A stretch of DNA of 64,000 nucleotides from Lepidodermella squamata (Eukaryota; Gastrotricha): contig JBLDXI010000012.1 in NCBI GenBank assembly GCA_047495785.1, positions 1,116,001 through 1,180,000 of the forward strand. The letters run 5' to 3'. Shown piece by piece: positions 20,350-30,363 of the stretch. Each line of letters begins with the position of its first letter. Positions within the stretch are counted from its first letter, which is position 1. The translations under genes were made by a program, and so were the position numbers. The notes beneath the pieces were generated by a model. The model was not told the DNA's origin. It saw only the letters and a program-made list of their open reading frames with translations, and ran no database searches.

Positions 20350-20938
20350 ATGCGCGCCGTCCTAGTTTTGGCTGCTGTCGCCCTCATGGGCCTTGGTAAA
20401 AACATTAGTACCACCATAATTTTTCAACACATTCATGTTCTGTTCAACTTCAGCTTTCACCAGCGTTGAGGCTGGCCGTGGTAACAAGGGCAAGAGCGTC
20501 TCGAAGAGCGTCTCCATCAGCGTGTCGTACAACCGGCAGCCGAAGAAGCACGCGATGAAGAAGCGCCCGGCCAAGAAGGCCTTCGTCGCTGGGCGCAAGC
20601 ACCGCCGTGCCTCGTTCTCCAAGTCCGTGTCCGCGTCGGTGTCGGCCCGCACGAACAAGCACACCCGCAAGGTCTCCACCAAGAAGTTCATGCGCGTGCA
20701 CAAGCGCGGATCCATGTCCGGCTCGTACTCGCGATCGGGCTCCTTCGGCGGCTACAACAACAAGCATGGCAACAAGCGCCACGGTGGCAAGAAGTTCAGT
20801 GGCAAGAAGTTTGGAGGCAAGAAGCATGGCGGCAAGCACGGCAAGGGTCGCAAGGGCAGCAAGAGCGGCAGCTACTCGGCCTCCAACAACTTTTCCTACT
20901 CGGTCGCCGTCGAAACCGGTGCTGCTCCCAGCAAATAA
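20350..20938 (+). CDS. Secreted Lys/His/Ser/Gly-rich basic protein, copy 2
   Basis: Exons 20350-20395 and 20454-20938 give 176 residues, identical to copy 1 through the signal peptide and almost all of the mature chain. Differences: PKKHAM for PRKHAM, GGYNNKHG for GSYNKKGG, and one extra KKFSG unit in the His/Lys/Gly repeat, consistent with slippage in the repeat. The intron has the same position and phase but unrelated internal sequence. Function unknown; see copy 1. The TAA is followed by AATAAA-like signals at about 21028. Confidence 0.85.
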
Positions 20939-21065
20939 AGCGTATAAGTGAAAATAAGTTGATGAATGGTCAAGGCTTCAAATAAGCATGAATGGTTTAG
21001 CAAAAATGTATTTTGAATGGTTCTGAATAATAAAAAATAAGCTCTACCAACATTTCATCATCTAA

Positions 21066-21123
21066 TCCCTGATGGTCAGGTGCTTTCACCGTGGCGGCCC
21101 GGGTTCGATTCTCGGTCAGAGAA
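21066..21123 (+). pseudogene. Truncated tRNA-Glu (TTC) pseudogene
   Basis: The 58-nt sequence starts TCCCTGATGGTC, keeps the anticodon loop CTTTCAC and the T-arm GCCCGGGTTCGATTC, and has an acceptor 3' strand TCAGAGA that pairs with the 5' end with one mismatch. About 14 nt of D-arm and 5' anticodon stem are missing, so a cloverleaf cannot form. The family is tRNA-Glu by its anticodon and body. Confidence 0.75.
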
Positions 21124-21207
21124 CGACTTTTTAATGCCTTTTCTGGAGTTCCCTATTTTGAATGTGCAAATGACACATGTCGAAATTGCATTACGATGCT
21201 TTTTCGG

Positions 21208-21215
21208 TATTTAAG
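21208..21215 (+). promoter_or_regulatory. TATA-like element of the U6 promoter
   Basis: TATTTAAG lies 30 bp upstream of the U6 5' end, the standard position of the TATA box in Pol III type-3 promoters. A T-run at 21339-21344 would terminate transcription. Confidence 0.55.
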
Positions 21216-21237
21216 GTGGGTCAGTTGTCGTCTGAAT

Positions 21238-21254
21238 GTCAATCTTCGGATTGG

Positions 21255-21293
<39 letters not shown>

Positions 21294-21344
21294 GGCCCCT
21301 GCGCAAGGATGACACGCAAAATCGTGAAGCGTTCCATATTTTTT
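21238..21344 (+). ncRNA. U6: U6 spliceosomal snRNA
   Basis: A 5' hairpin GTCAATC-TTCG-GATTGGC is followed by the conserved CATATACTAAAATTGGAACG, the ACAGAGA box, AGATTAGCATGGCCCCTGCG with the AGC triad, and the internal stem-loop GGATGACACGC to GTGAAGCG, ending GTTCCATATTTTTT. It matches metazoan U6 almost perfectly, with one visible change (CGCAAAATCG where CGCAAATTCG is usual). The intact pairing, TATA-like box and terminator suggest a functional gene. Confidence 0.95.
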
Positions 21345-21529
21345 CACGTTCAATGAAGGTTCGTTTTGAGAGCTGTTTCTTGACTTCAGATTAAATTGAA
21401 AAACCAGATGCAATTGCGTTTCGGATATGAGACGAAAGGATGCAAACACAAATTCATCTTCAAATAATTTTCAGCAAATTTCCGATGATTTTCGTAAATG
21501 CTTTATTGTTTTTGCGTAATAATAAGCCT

Positions 21530-22435
21530 TTACAGAGTAAGCAAATTGCCAACATTTCGGTGATCATCAACAAATTTCCCTCGAACATGGGTATCAATCG
21601 GCAGCAGAGACAAGTAGACTGCAATATCAGCACCTTCATCCGGCGTCTTCAAACCATTAGCATTCATATCCGTTTTCACCATACCGGGAGTGCAGCAGTT
21701 CACAACGCTTTTCGAACCCGCCGAATCAAATTGGCGTTGAAGAAGTTGCGTCAGAACATTAACAGCCAACTTGGAGACGCCGTATGGCAACGAATCGCCA
21801 GCAAACCGATGCCATTGGGGCACAACTTGCCCTAATGGAATATTACTCCAACCGACGCGATGATAGTCTTCCTCCGATAACTCGGCAAAGCTTTTCATTA
21901 GAAGCGACAATTCATCGGTTGAAGTCATATTTTCAAATTTCGACTTCATGTCACCGGAAAAATTCGCAAATACCATCTGAGCCATTCTACTGGATACGTT
22001 AACCACACGGCCGCCGTTTTTCAATAGCGGGATCAACTCTTGGCAGCAGTTCAACAGGCCAAAGTAGTTTGTTTCGATAATACTGCGGTAGATATCGCGG
22101 TCGAATTTGAACACCTGATCTTCGCCGTCTTCCAGCCCAGGCGACGCTGCGATTGCGGCGTTGTTGACCAAAACTGTCAAACCCTGAGGGTGCTCTTCGC
22201 GGAGGTGATTCGCGAATTTTTTGACACTCGCAAGGTCAGTTACGTCGAGTTTGTGAAATCGTGGGTTGATATTGGGGTGCGACTTTTTCAGGTCTTCGAT
22301 CGCTTGAAGGCCTCGAGTCTCATCTCGAGCGGTTACATACACGATCCAGTCTGGGTGTTGCAGGCATAGCAATTTCACAGTTGAAAGACCGATGCCTTTA
22401 TTTGACCCAGTTACTACAACAACATTAGTAGACAT
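21530..22435 (-). CDS. Short-chain dehydrogenase/reductase, carbonyl reductase (CBR1)-like
   Basis: A single-exon protein of 301 residues. The Rossmann cofactor motif TGSNKGIG is at about residues 9-16, NNAAIA at about 90, the catalytic Ser in VVNVSSRM, and the YGVSK active-site Tyr/Lys at about 218-222, followed by CTPGMVKTDMN. The long insert before YGVSK (MTSTDELSLL to GQVVPQWHRFAGDS) is typical of the monomeric NADPH carbonyl reductase branch, which reduces quinones, aldehydes and ketones in the cytosol. The length is right for the family. The start ATG gives the expected short N-terminus before the first beta strand. No introns, unlike its neighbours. Confidence 0.88.
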   Translation of the reverse strand: MSTNVVVVTGSNKGIGLSTVKLLCLQHPDWIVYVTARDETRGLQAIEDLKKSHPNINPRFHKLDVTDLASVKKFANHLREEHPQGLTVLVNNAAIAASPGLEDGEDQVFKFDRDIYRSIIETNYFGLLNCCQELIPLLKNGGRVVNVSSRMAQMVFANFSGDMKSKFENMTSTDELSLLMKSFAELSEEDYHRVGWSNIPLGQVVPQWHRFAGDSLPYGVSKLAVNVLTQLLQRQFDSAGSKSVVNCCTPGMVKTDMNANGLKTPDEGADIAVYLSLLPIDTHVRGKFVDDHRNVGNLLTL

Positions 22436-22975
22436 TTCACGCGTATTAATCTAAAATGGAATAAAAAACCTTGTTGTGTTTTTGTTAATGAAAAACTCTA
22501 GTATAGATAAAAACGCTGTGAAATCACGTGCTGGAACCGTTATCTAATGTTTTTTTATTTGATTAGCAAGTGGCAAGCCTTTCAATTCGAGAAAATATAA
22601 GAAATAAGTAGGTTAGTTTTAGAAAAAAAATTGCTAGGCGCGAAGTCGGTCATTTTGGACCATCACAAAATAATTGCAAATATAAATAGAAAATTGCAGA
22701 AAAATTTCATCTGCTCGCGAAAAAATTGGCTCTTTTATTGGGAAATTCCTTTTTATTTCATTTTAAATTAGAATAATGTAATTTCATAGTGTAAAAAAAC
22801 AAATATTCCGATGAAATAGAAAAGATGAAATTGACCAAAATTCCAGGATTTGCGTGAAACTTAGCGTCACATAATATTTGTTGAAATTCAGGCACGAATC
22901 ATAAAAATCACCAAAATTAGCAGAATAAACAGATTTCATCTCGATGTAAAACATTTTTAATTTCAATTTTTTAAG

Positions 22976-24790
22976 TTAGTCTGATTCAGGATGACCTTCA
23001 AGCAATGTTTGAAGTTCCTCGAATGACGGTCGATCATTAGGAATTTTATTCCAGCAGATTTTGATGATGTCATCGTAAATCAAGTCGGGGCATTTATCAG
23101 GCTTGGGTAGCCTCAATCCATTCGTAACTTGAATTATCACATCAGCATGGTCCAGAGAGTCATAGGGCTTAGTTTTACATTCTATTGAAATTTAACGAAT
23201 CGAAACCTGAATCAATTTATATTGAAAATTTACCTGAAAATACTTCCCACATAACTACGCCAAAAGACCAGACGTCACTTTTCGAAACGAAAGTGAACTT
23301 GTGAAAAGATTCAGGTGGATGCCATCTGATCGGTATCAAACCAGTATTAGTCATTTTGTAGTAGAGCTCAGGGCTTTCCAGCTTTCGAGACATGCCAAAA
23401 TCTGATATCTTCAACGTGAAATCATCCGAAACTAAAACGTTGCGACAAGCCAGATCTCGATGCAAACAGTTCTTCGATGAAAGGTACACCATCCCGCGGC
23501 AAATTTGTTGACAATAACCGAGCAATTCGTTGAAAGTCGAGGTTGAGGCATCTGTTTCAGCTTTCAGCCTCAGGAAATTATTTAAATTTCCCCTAGCCAT
23601 GAATGGCACAATAATGCTGGGCATGTTATACAAAGCCGCTACGCCGATGAGGGGTAACACATTTTCATGGTCGAAATCTTTCATAAAAACAGCCTCCTTA
23701 ACGAATTGGATAAGACCGTCGTTATTGCCGGGTTTCATAGATTTGACAGCAACCATCATCTCATCTCGAGCGGGTTGTTTCAAGCTTGCTTTATGGACTG
23801 AGCCGAACTCGCCTTGGCCGATTAGATCGCGGATTTCAATCCATTCGGAGCAGATGTCAATGCCCTCTATGGATTGAACGAGTTCATCGCAATCTGGCAG
23901 AGACGAGAGAAGGTTGGTGAAATCACTCATCGCTGTTATGTATTTCGAGGACGTCGCATGTTCGGAGCCGCGAGTCAGAGATAAAATGATGCGCTTCTTC
24001 TTCACTGCAGAGCGGTGCTTCACGCAGTAAATTGCCAAAGCTATAGATAGGCCGATGATAATGGCAACTGATGGGATAATTGTCGCTAAATAAACTGAAA
24101 AAAACGGTTTGCTAAAATAATATTTTTTTATTTTCTCAACCTGTTAAACGATCTTCTGGATCTGGATCGAAAGATGTCTGAGTATTGTCATTCTTAATGG
24201 TTGTTGTAGTTGATGGAGGAAGTTTTACTGGTTGAATGATGACCATTGGACAAGGTTGGCCCTCAGGCATCGACAGGCAAGCTGCAGTCTGCCTTATCCA
24301 ATTAATTTTCGGAATTATGCTCCGAAATCTCAATGGCAGGCCGTCTTTGCACTCAAGGTTGATCTCTTTCAGGAAAATTCCGATCTAGATTTGTTAATGC
24401 CAATCGTTAATTATAGGCAGGGTAACCTTGGACTCATCGTCGGAGTTTAAAGTTGGAAACATGAGAAATTGTGCATAAAATCGAGACGATCGGAGCTAAA
24501 GTCGATTTTAGAAAATTTTGCAAGCTGTAAAATGTCGATTTGTGACACCCCTCCAATATCTTGGCAATAATCGAATATTTCTGCAAAATTCGGCATGGGT
24601 ATTCTGAATTGGATGGAAAAATAAATTCTGACGGTGGAATTGTAAGAATACACCTTTTCCATCAGCAATTTGCCACGGCACAGTTGGCGTTTGCCGTTCT
24701 ATTTTTAGCACGAACTTGTTCACGTGAATGATGGCTGTTATTTTTTGCGTCTCCTTCGTCGTCGTATTCCACTTCTATGGCAATGTTGGT
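22976..24790 (-). CDS. Receptor tyrosine kinase, 5' exons incomplete
   Basis: Certain exons: 24384-24141 (extracellular), 24094-23234 (transmembrane and kinase) and 23181-22976 (kinase C-lobe, stop), all in phase. The TM helix is YLATIIPSVAIIIGLSIALAIY. The kinase has GQGEFGSV, VAVKSMK, HENVLPLIGV, the RTK-type HRDLACRNVL, SDFGMSR, SDVWSFGVVMWEVF and CWNKIPNDRPSF, so it should be active. Its activation-segment motif is IRWHPPES where WMAPES or WTAPE is usual. The extracellular part is short, with Cys pairs and a Thr/Pro stem. A further exon (about 24780-24670, encoding KFVLKIERQTPTVPWQ) lies upstream, but the exon between it and 24384 is unresolved. No signal peptide was found. The subfamily is not assignable from this; a duplicated fragment of the upstream exon lies at 25.6 kb. 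Confidence 0.82.
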
Positions 24791-25611
24791 AATGAATGAA
24801 TTTTATTGCTCTTGGCTCTGGGTAGAGGCAAAAAATACGGAACGCGCCAACATTTTATTACACTGATGTCGCTAAATTCGATCTCAAATTAATTATTATT
24901 GATTTTTTGATCGAATTTCTCGAAGGCTGGTTTATTGAATCACTCAGAAATAATTATATTAATTTCTGATTTATCTGACATCATCAAATTTCAACTCCTG
25001 CTGTGCAAACGCGCTAGCTTGAATTTTTTTACAAATATTTCTAGTTTTGAAACGCTTCCGATTGGCAGTTTTTTACCCGTACAAAAGCCACTAAATACTG
25101 AGGTTTGAAAGGGTCGAAAGTGAGAATCGAAGTATTGAGTGTTCAAACAATAAAAACCATCTGACACTCGGCTAGTTTTATTATTCATTAGTGGAAATTC
25201 AAGGCGGGTTAACAAGAAAAATGAAGTTTTTGTTTGTACTTGTGGCATGCAATAGTTTTTAATGAAATTCTTCCGAGATTTCAAAACTATCCCCATTATA
25301 TTGCCCAACAATTTTTAATTTTTCGGTACTCAGATGGAATTAGCAGATGTTCTTTGTCTAATAAATAATCGCTATTTAGCTGACTGAAATTAATTTGTAA
25401 ATTTATAAAATTTGAAGTGAAATTCTGTCATCTGGTAATAAATTACGTTTGCTCTTTAAATTTTACCCCGTCTATTGTTTCATTCAAGTACAAATCGCAA
25501 ATTTCTGCGCAAATTACATAATGAAATTAGCGCAACCGATATCGGCGTAATAAAAATGTGTCGCGTGCCCTATATTTAGCTACTGATCAGTGCCAAAAGC
25601 CATAAAATTCA

Positions 25612-25762
25612 TTCATTACCAACATTGCCTTAGAAGTGGAATACGACGACGAAGGAGACGCAAAAAATAACAGCCATCATTCACGTGAACAAGTTCGTGC
25701 TAAAAATAGAACGGCAAACGCCAACTGTGCCGTGGCAAATTGCTGATGGAAAAGGTGTAGGT
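25612..25762 (+). pseudogene. Inverted duplicate of a receptor tyrosine kinase exon
   Basis: The plus-strand sequence from CATTACCAACATTGCC through AATTGCTGATGGAAAAGGTG is the near-exact reverse complement of 24653-24800, which encodes an extracellular exon of the kinase gene. It has no neighbouring kinase sequence and is bordered by repeats, so it is probably a non-functional partial copy. Confidence 0.75.
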
Positions 25763-26079
25763 AAGAAATCGGAAAAATTTATTGAATTAGACGACTATCT
25801 GATGCGCCATCTCTGTTCCAAATTATATACTCTAATTATCGACTCGATATCAAGGGCGAATTTCAAGGTGAATTTCAAGGGTGAATCTTAAAACTGTTGA
25901 ATATGCAAATGAGCGTCCAAAATTATCTGATCCCTAATTATCCTTATTTTCCTACACAAATTTAAGAAAAATCAGGAAAAAGATGAAAATGCGTTTCCTT
26001 ATACTTAGGACATCAGGGGATAATTGTTTACAAACTTCTAAAAAATTCAAAATCATACCCACTAACGTCTAAATTGACA

Positions 26080-26210
26080 TTTTTAATGCAAAAAGCAGTG
26101 CATAGAATTTTCGACAATTTTCCTTCTTTATTGTAATAATAAATAACAAATTCGACAATAAAGAAGGAAAATTTTCGAAAATTCTATGCACTGCTTTTTG
26201 CATTAAAAAT
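26080..26210. repeat. Near-perfect hairpin, 55-bp arms
   Basis: Left arm 26080-26134 (TTTTTAATGCAAAAAGCAGT onward) and right arm 26154-26210 are reverse complements with a loop of about 20 nt. It is a foldback element or MITE nested in the larger inverted repeat. Confidence 0.85.
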
Positions 26211-26366
26211 AACGTCTAACGTTTAAGAAAACGCATTTTCAATTTTGTCATGATTTTTCTAAAACTTTTGTAGAAAAATTTTGCGGGGCGCTCATTTGCA
26301 TATTCAAACAAAGGTTTCGTGAGTTTCAAGATTTGCCCTTAAAATTCATCTTGAAATTCGGCCTTG

Positions 26367-26501
26367 GGGTCAATACATATAAAATTCGATTAATATAAAG
26401 AAAGTACTACACTAATAATAGAAAATGTTCTTGCTACGTACTTTTTCCTTTATTAGTGTAGTACTTTCTTTATATTAATCGAATTTTATATGTATTGACC
26501 C
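26367..26501. repeat. Near-perfect hairpin inserted in the right arm of the outer element
   Basis: It begins GGGTCAATACATATAAAATT and ends in the reverse complement, with arms of about 55 bp. TTG flanks both sides, and removing it restores the outer arm CTTGATATCGAG. It is therefore a later insertion. Confidence 0.8.
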
Positions 26502-26540
26502 TTGATATCGAGTCGATAATTAGATTGAGATTGAAATTGA

Positions 26541-29500
26541 TTATTCTAAAAATTGTGTGGGAAAATCATGAATAATCTTGTCCGCCCTTGTTAAAATATC
26601 TGATTTTTCGAGCAACAACTTATTATTAACCTTAGAAGCAAGTGCATGGATTGGTCTGGAATATCTCTCATTACGGTATTAGCTAAGAATTGTAAGAAAA
26701 GTAATACCAGAACATATCGTATGCCAAATCCTGTCATATTGTCGCTTCGAATCGTTAGGAGTAACGGCGACCCTTCCGCCACTTGACACGGCGAGTAACT
26801 CGCCGACCCGCCCAAAAAACAAATCTCCTTCCGAGGATCAAACCCAACATTGTTCAAACGCCGCGAGCACTCGCTGTCGGATAAGACGACTCCAGAAGCG
26901 TAGCGATATTCAGTCAGGCTATTTACGTAGTTATTGATGCCGACGATATCAGCTGCGGACGACCACATCACATCCTGATCGCAGAATCGCGGCAAGCAGA
27001 TCGTGTTGGCTTTCGGAGATGTTTCGGCAGAAAGTCGGACGATGGAAATGCCATCAGTACGCGCTGCTCTCAACGAATCGTTCCAATGATTCTCGCAAGT
27101 GGACGAGGTTATAATTGTCCTGTCATCGATCAGCGCTGCGAAACATGGCGTGGGAGATTCTTTGTCCTCGGGAAAAATCAAGAAAGGGAACTGGCTTGGC
27201 CAAGCGCTAGCGGGGTACCGGGCTGGCTGGGCTACTGGAAAACTAAGTTCCTTCAAGCAAATACCACAAACCTCGCGAGTAGCAAGGAATCGAAAACCCT
27301 CCTGAATTTGAAACAGATCTTCCAGAGACAATTTTGCCTCGTAAATCGTCACTCCAGCAATAGCGTCATAACCATTTTGGATGGTCACTGATAGTTTCGA
27401 AGATTTCCCAACTACAACACCCTCTGCTTCTGCCCACCAAATTCGAGGAACTCCCTCGGGAGGATTAAGCATAGTTGCAACTTGGCTATGATTGTTATAA
27501 ATTGTCAACCAATTTTCACCAGCTGAAAATACAATGCCGATAAACGACCATTCCCCAGCCGAGACAATGCCAGGGGCTGAAATTAATTCATTCGAGTTCT
27601 TGAAAGCAAGCACCAGATTATCCGGTGCTTTGTAGCCGATATGAAGTGAGTCGGGTAAAATCTCCAATATTCCACCGAACGTGTTCAATTTGTTTCGATT
27701 GAAGTAGAAAGCGAGAGAGAATCCTTCCGTTGAGCGAATAGGTTGTTTGAAGTCACGAATAGTAAAAATTTCGCCTGTGAATAATACACCGACCTTTCGA
27801 CGAAAAAGCCCTTCTGTTAACACGACGGGGTAAATTTCAACATAGCTGGCTACTAGCCTTCGCGGGCCGATGTCAACGTAGAAGTTTTGAGATGTTAGAG
27901 GCCAAAAGCCGACGAGAGCAAAAGATCTCGGCAAAACAATGCCTAAATTTTAGAATTTTACATTAAATTTCATAAAAAAAATTGGATATTCGTAAATAAG
28001 TAAGTATGAGTTTTCGTCTATTCGTACTTGGAAGGGGTTCCGGGAGCGGATAATTGAAAATAATTTGTTGCACAAAATATTCTGCGTTTGAAACCGAGTA
28101 AAGATAATACTTCAAATGGTTGAAAAAAACGATCTGGCCTTATCTTATTTGCTGTGAAAAATGCTGATTTTCGTTAGATTTTACCATTACAACTGAATCT
28201 TGAGCTTTCTGACCTTTCTGAAAGGTTCCACTGCGACTTTATCACCTGAAAATGCTCTACTGGAATCGCTCTTTCCAACTAGGTGAAGTATTAGCTTTAC
28301 TCGGTTTCAAACGTAGAATGTTTTGAGCAAAACATTTTCAATTATCCGCTCCTGGAACCCCTTCCAAGTACGAAAACGCGTACTTTTTTAAGCGCAAATA
28401 TACCGACCCTTAAAAATCACAAAAAATATAGATTAATTTCAATTTATTCCATTAATTTGATTTGTATTTTTAGATGAAGCTCTGGGTAAAAAATACCTTG
28501 AGATACCCGTTGAATAGAGAAATTTCCACCTTTCTGTGCTTCGCTCAGCTGAGATAAAACATTTTCTTCACTCAAATCAGCGTTGTATTTCAGAGGTTTT
28601 GTTATTGCAAAAACCACGGATGCTTCGACGGGACATTTCAGACTTGAAGCAATCGAAGGAACGTAAGGCTTGAGGGCTTCGCTAGAAGGTCCGAAGTTGT
28701 TTTTGACCTAATAGATTATTTTAAAATTATTCATGGCCATTTTATTCAAGATTTTAATACCCATAGCAGGGCTTGATTTCGGACAGTGGCGTAGTCGTCG
28801 TTTTTGGGATTTTCCCAGCTTCCAGTTGAATTGCTTCCTCCAGTTACACAGACTGTTCCTTGAATTTTGACTTATCGAAATAAATTATTTCAATTGATTA
28901 GGATCAAAATAGTTTCAGCTTACCAGGCAGCTCAAACGAAGCCAGATCCTGGCTAGACTTACACCTCTCTATTACATCTTCTATTTGCTTTCTTGTCAAA
29001 GTTTCATTGTAGCTTAAAAAGCACGATATCGCCTCAAGTATGGTTACGCCAAAATAAGTTGGGTTGACCTTGGGCCTATTGTTGACGTAACCTAAATTCA
29101 TGGAGCTGTACTCACTGGGGATATTGTCTTCAATCAATTCTGCCAAGTTGATATCAGCAACTTTTTTGAGCGTGTAATGCGGCTCAACGCCAAGGTACCC
29201 AACAAGCTGTTTGTTCGCCGTGAAAACAAAGGCGATAAAATGCCACGTTCTATTCAAATTCCAGGCATCGTAAACATAACTTGGCTTCATAATATCGGAT
29301 TGGACACTGTTCTTTCGAACTGTAAATAGCAGCACGTTTTTAGATGGCTCCAGACTAATCTCGACAATGTAGGATGAGACATAAAATGTCGCAATGCCAA
29401 CTTTTCGATGATCGATTGTGTCGCTGTAGAAAAAGAAGGCGGAGGTCTGTTGTCTTGATGAAAACACGCCATTGCGCATATAAATGGCATCCATCGTTGT

Positions 29501-29719
29501 AGAGTCTAAATCAACTCGGGTTACGGCAAACGCGCTGTTCAGGTAACCAAAGGGGCCGGCCTGTTGCCACGGTGCGGCGTAACGGTTGATCGATGTAGAG
29601 CTGACGGCCGAGGCATTGCTGATGTCCTTAGCGCCATACTTGCTGTCATAGGGAACATAGACTACAAGAGAGGCGCCGGTCACCTGTACCCATAAAATTC
29701 CTAGTAGGGCCACATTCAT
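26541..29719 (-). CDS. Secreted double LamG-like protein with an inactive trypsin-like domain
   Basis: Five phase-consistent exons (29719-28924, 28858-28761, 28707-28497, 27942-26708, 26666-26541) give about 821 residues. A signal peptide (MNVALLGILWVQVTGA) is followed by a concanavalin/LamG-like domain with WHFIAFVFTANKQLVGYLG. A middle region (GGSNSTGSW, then NADLSEENVLSQLSE) leads to a second LamG-like domain (FWPLTSQ; EWSFIGIVFSAGENWLTIYNN). The last part is an S1-protease-like domain in which the His box reads TIITSSTC instead of SAAHC and the GDSGGP region reads VAEGSPL. Both catalytic residues are lost, so it is a serine protease homologue. The intron 28496-27943 holds a MITE. The join across it rests on matching phase and the lack of another start; if wrong, this is two genes, the first ending at 28444. 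Confidence 0.65.
27990..28395. mobile_element. Palindromic MITE-like element in an intron
   Basis: About 400 bp with arms that are reverse complements over most of their length: CGTACTTGGAAGGGGTTCC at 28021 onward against GGAACCCCTTCCAAGTACG at about 28356, and TTTGAAACCGAGTAAAG against CTTTACTCGGTTTCAAA. The centre has CTGACCTTTCTGAAAGGTTCC. It is related to the split element at 1030-1890. Confidence 0.8.
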
Positions 29720-29905
29720 CTTAGCAGAAAATTGTGTAATTACAGTTTGTGATAAGCATTCGGTAAATCTGCTGTAATTAAACCGATTTCAATCTGGCAA
29801 CCGAGAATATTTATTATAGGTCAAAATTAGACGGAAAATCCACGCATAAGTAATAATTCCAATTTTCGGTAGTGAAAAATTGCGTTTTATATGGCAGATT
29901 TTTTT

Positions 29906-30363
29906 TCACAGGTGAAATTGAGATAGAACACTGGCAACTCGTTCCATTTTGGCAGCATCCGTTAGATCAACGTTGAGCTTGGCTCTGTCTTGAATAAAAC
30001 CAATCCATCCGTCCTCGTGATCGAAGCCAGCTTGCAAGTTGATCGTGATAACAGGTTTATTCTTCGAATTCACAGCATCAACAACTTCCTTCCGGCAACT
30101 TTCGTTGAATTTAAAGTCGGAGCAAACGAATGCTACGACAACATCGGCTTCGTTTAATCTCTGCAAATAAATTTGGAAATTAACGAATTGTAGCGTAAAT
30201 TAGTTCAAACCTCATTGATTTCGTCGCTAACTTGCTTATTGGTATTGAATTTATCCAAAAGCCATACGTCGATACCTTTCTGGGCTAAGAGTTTCGCTAA
30301 TTTAGCAACATCAGCCGGCCGATATTGCTTGGCGTAGCTGAAGTAAAGCTTGCGAATTGCCAT
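29906..30363 (-). CDS. Small TIR-domain protein
   Basis: Exons 30363-30211 and 30160-29906 encode 135 residues, essentially one TIR domain. It starts MAIRKLYFSYAKQYRPADVA (beta A and the box 1 equivalent), then KLLAQKGIDVWLLD, EADVVVAFVCSDF and FNESCRKEVVDA, with Glu residues in the region used by NADase TIRs. A C-terminal helical tail follows. There is no signal peptide, TM helix or partner domain. Such stand-alone TIRs resemble the TIR_2/SARM1-like class rather than Toll receptors; whether it cleaves NAD+ or only scaffolds cannot be judged. It is divergent from the TIR gene at 31.06 kb, sharing a promoter interval of about 690 bp. Confidence 0.75.

Larger units (their letters stand above)
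19889..21000 (+). repeat. Direct duplication unit 2 (partner 13.18-14.32 kb)
   Basis: Same-orientation duplicate of the secreted basic protein gene with its promoter. It starts at GAGAACCCAAGCTTGC. The copies are about 6.7 kb apart and are separated by the kinase/ankyrin locus and both MITEs. Confidence 0.85.
25832..26523. mobile_element. Inverted-repeat element with nested hairpins
   Basis: Outer arms: CTAATTATCGACTCGATATC at the left and its reverse complement at about 26506-26523, with ATATGCAAATGAGC and ACGCATTTTC words inverted between about 25905-26000 and 26225-26310. Two nearly perfect hairpins sit inside (26080-26210 and 26367-26501). The second interrupts the right arm. There is no coding capacity. 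Confidence 0.75.
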
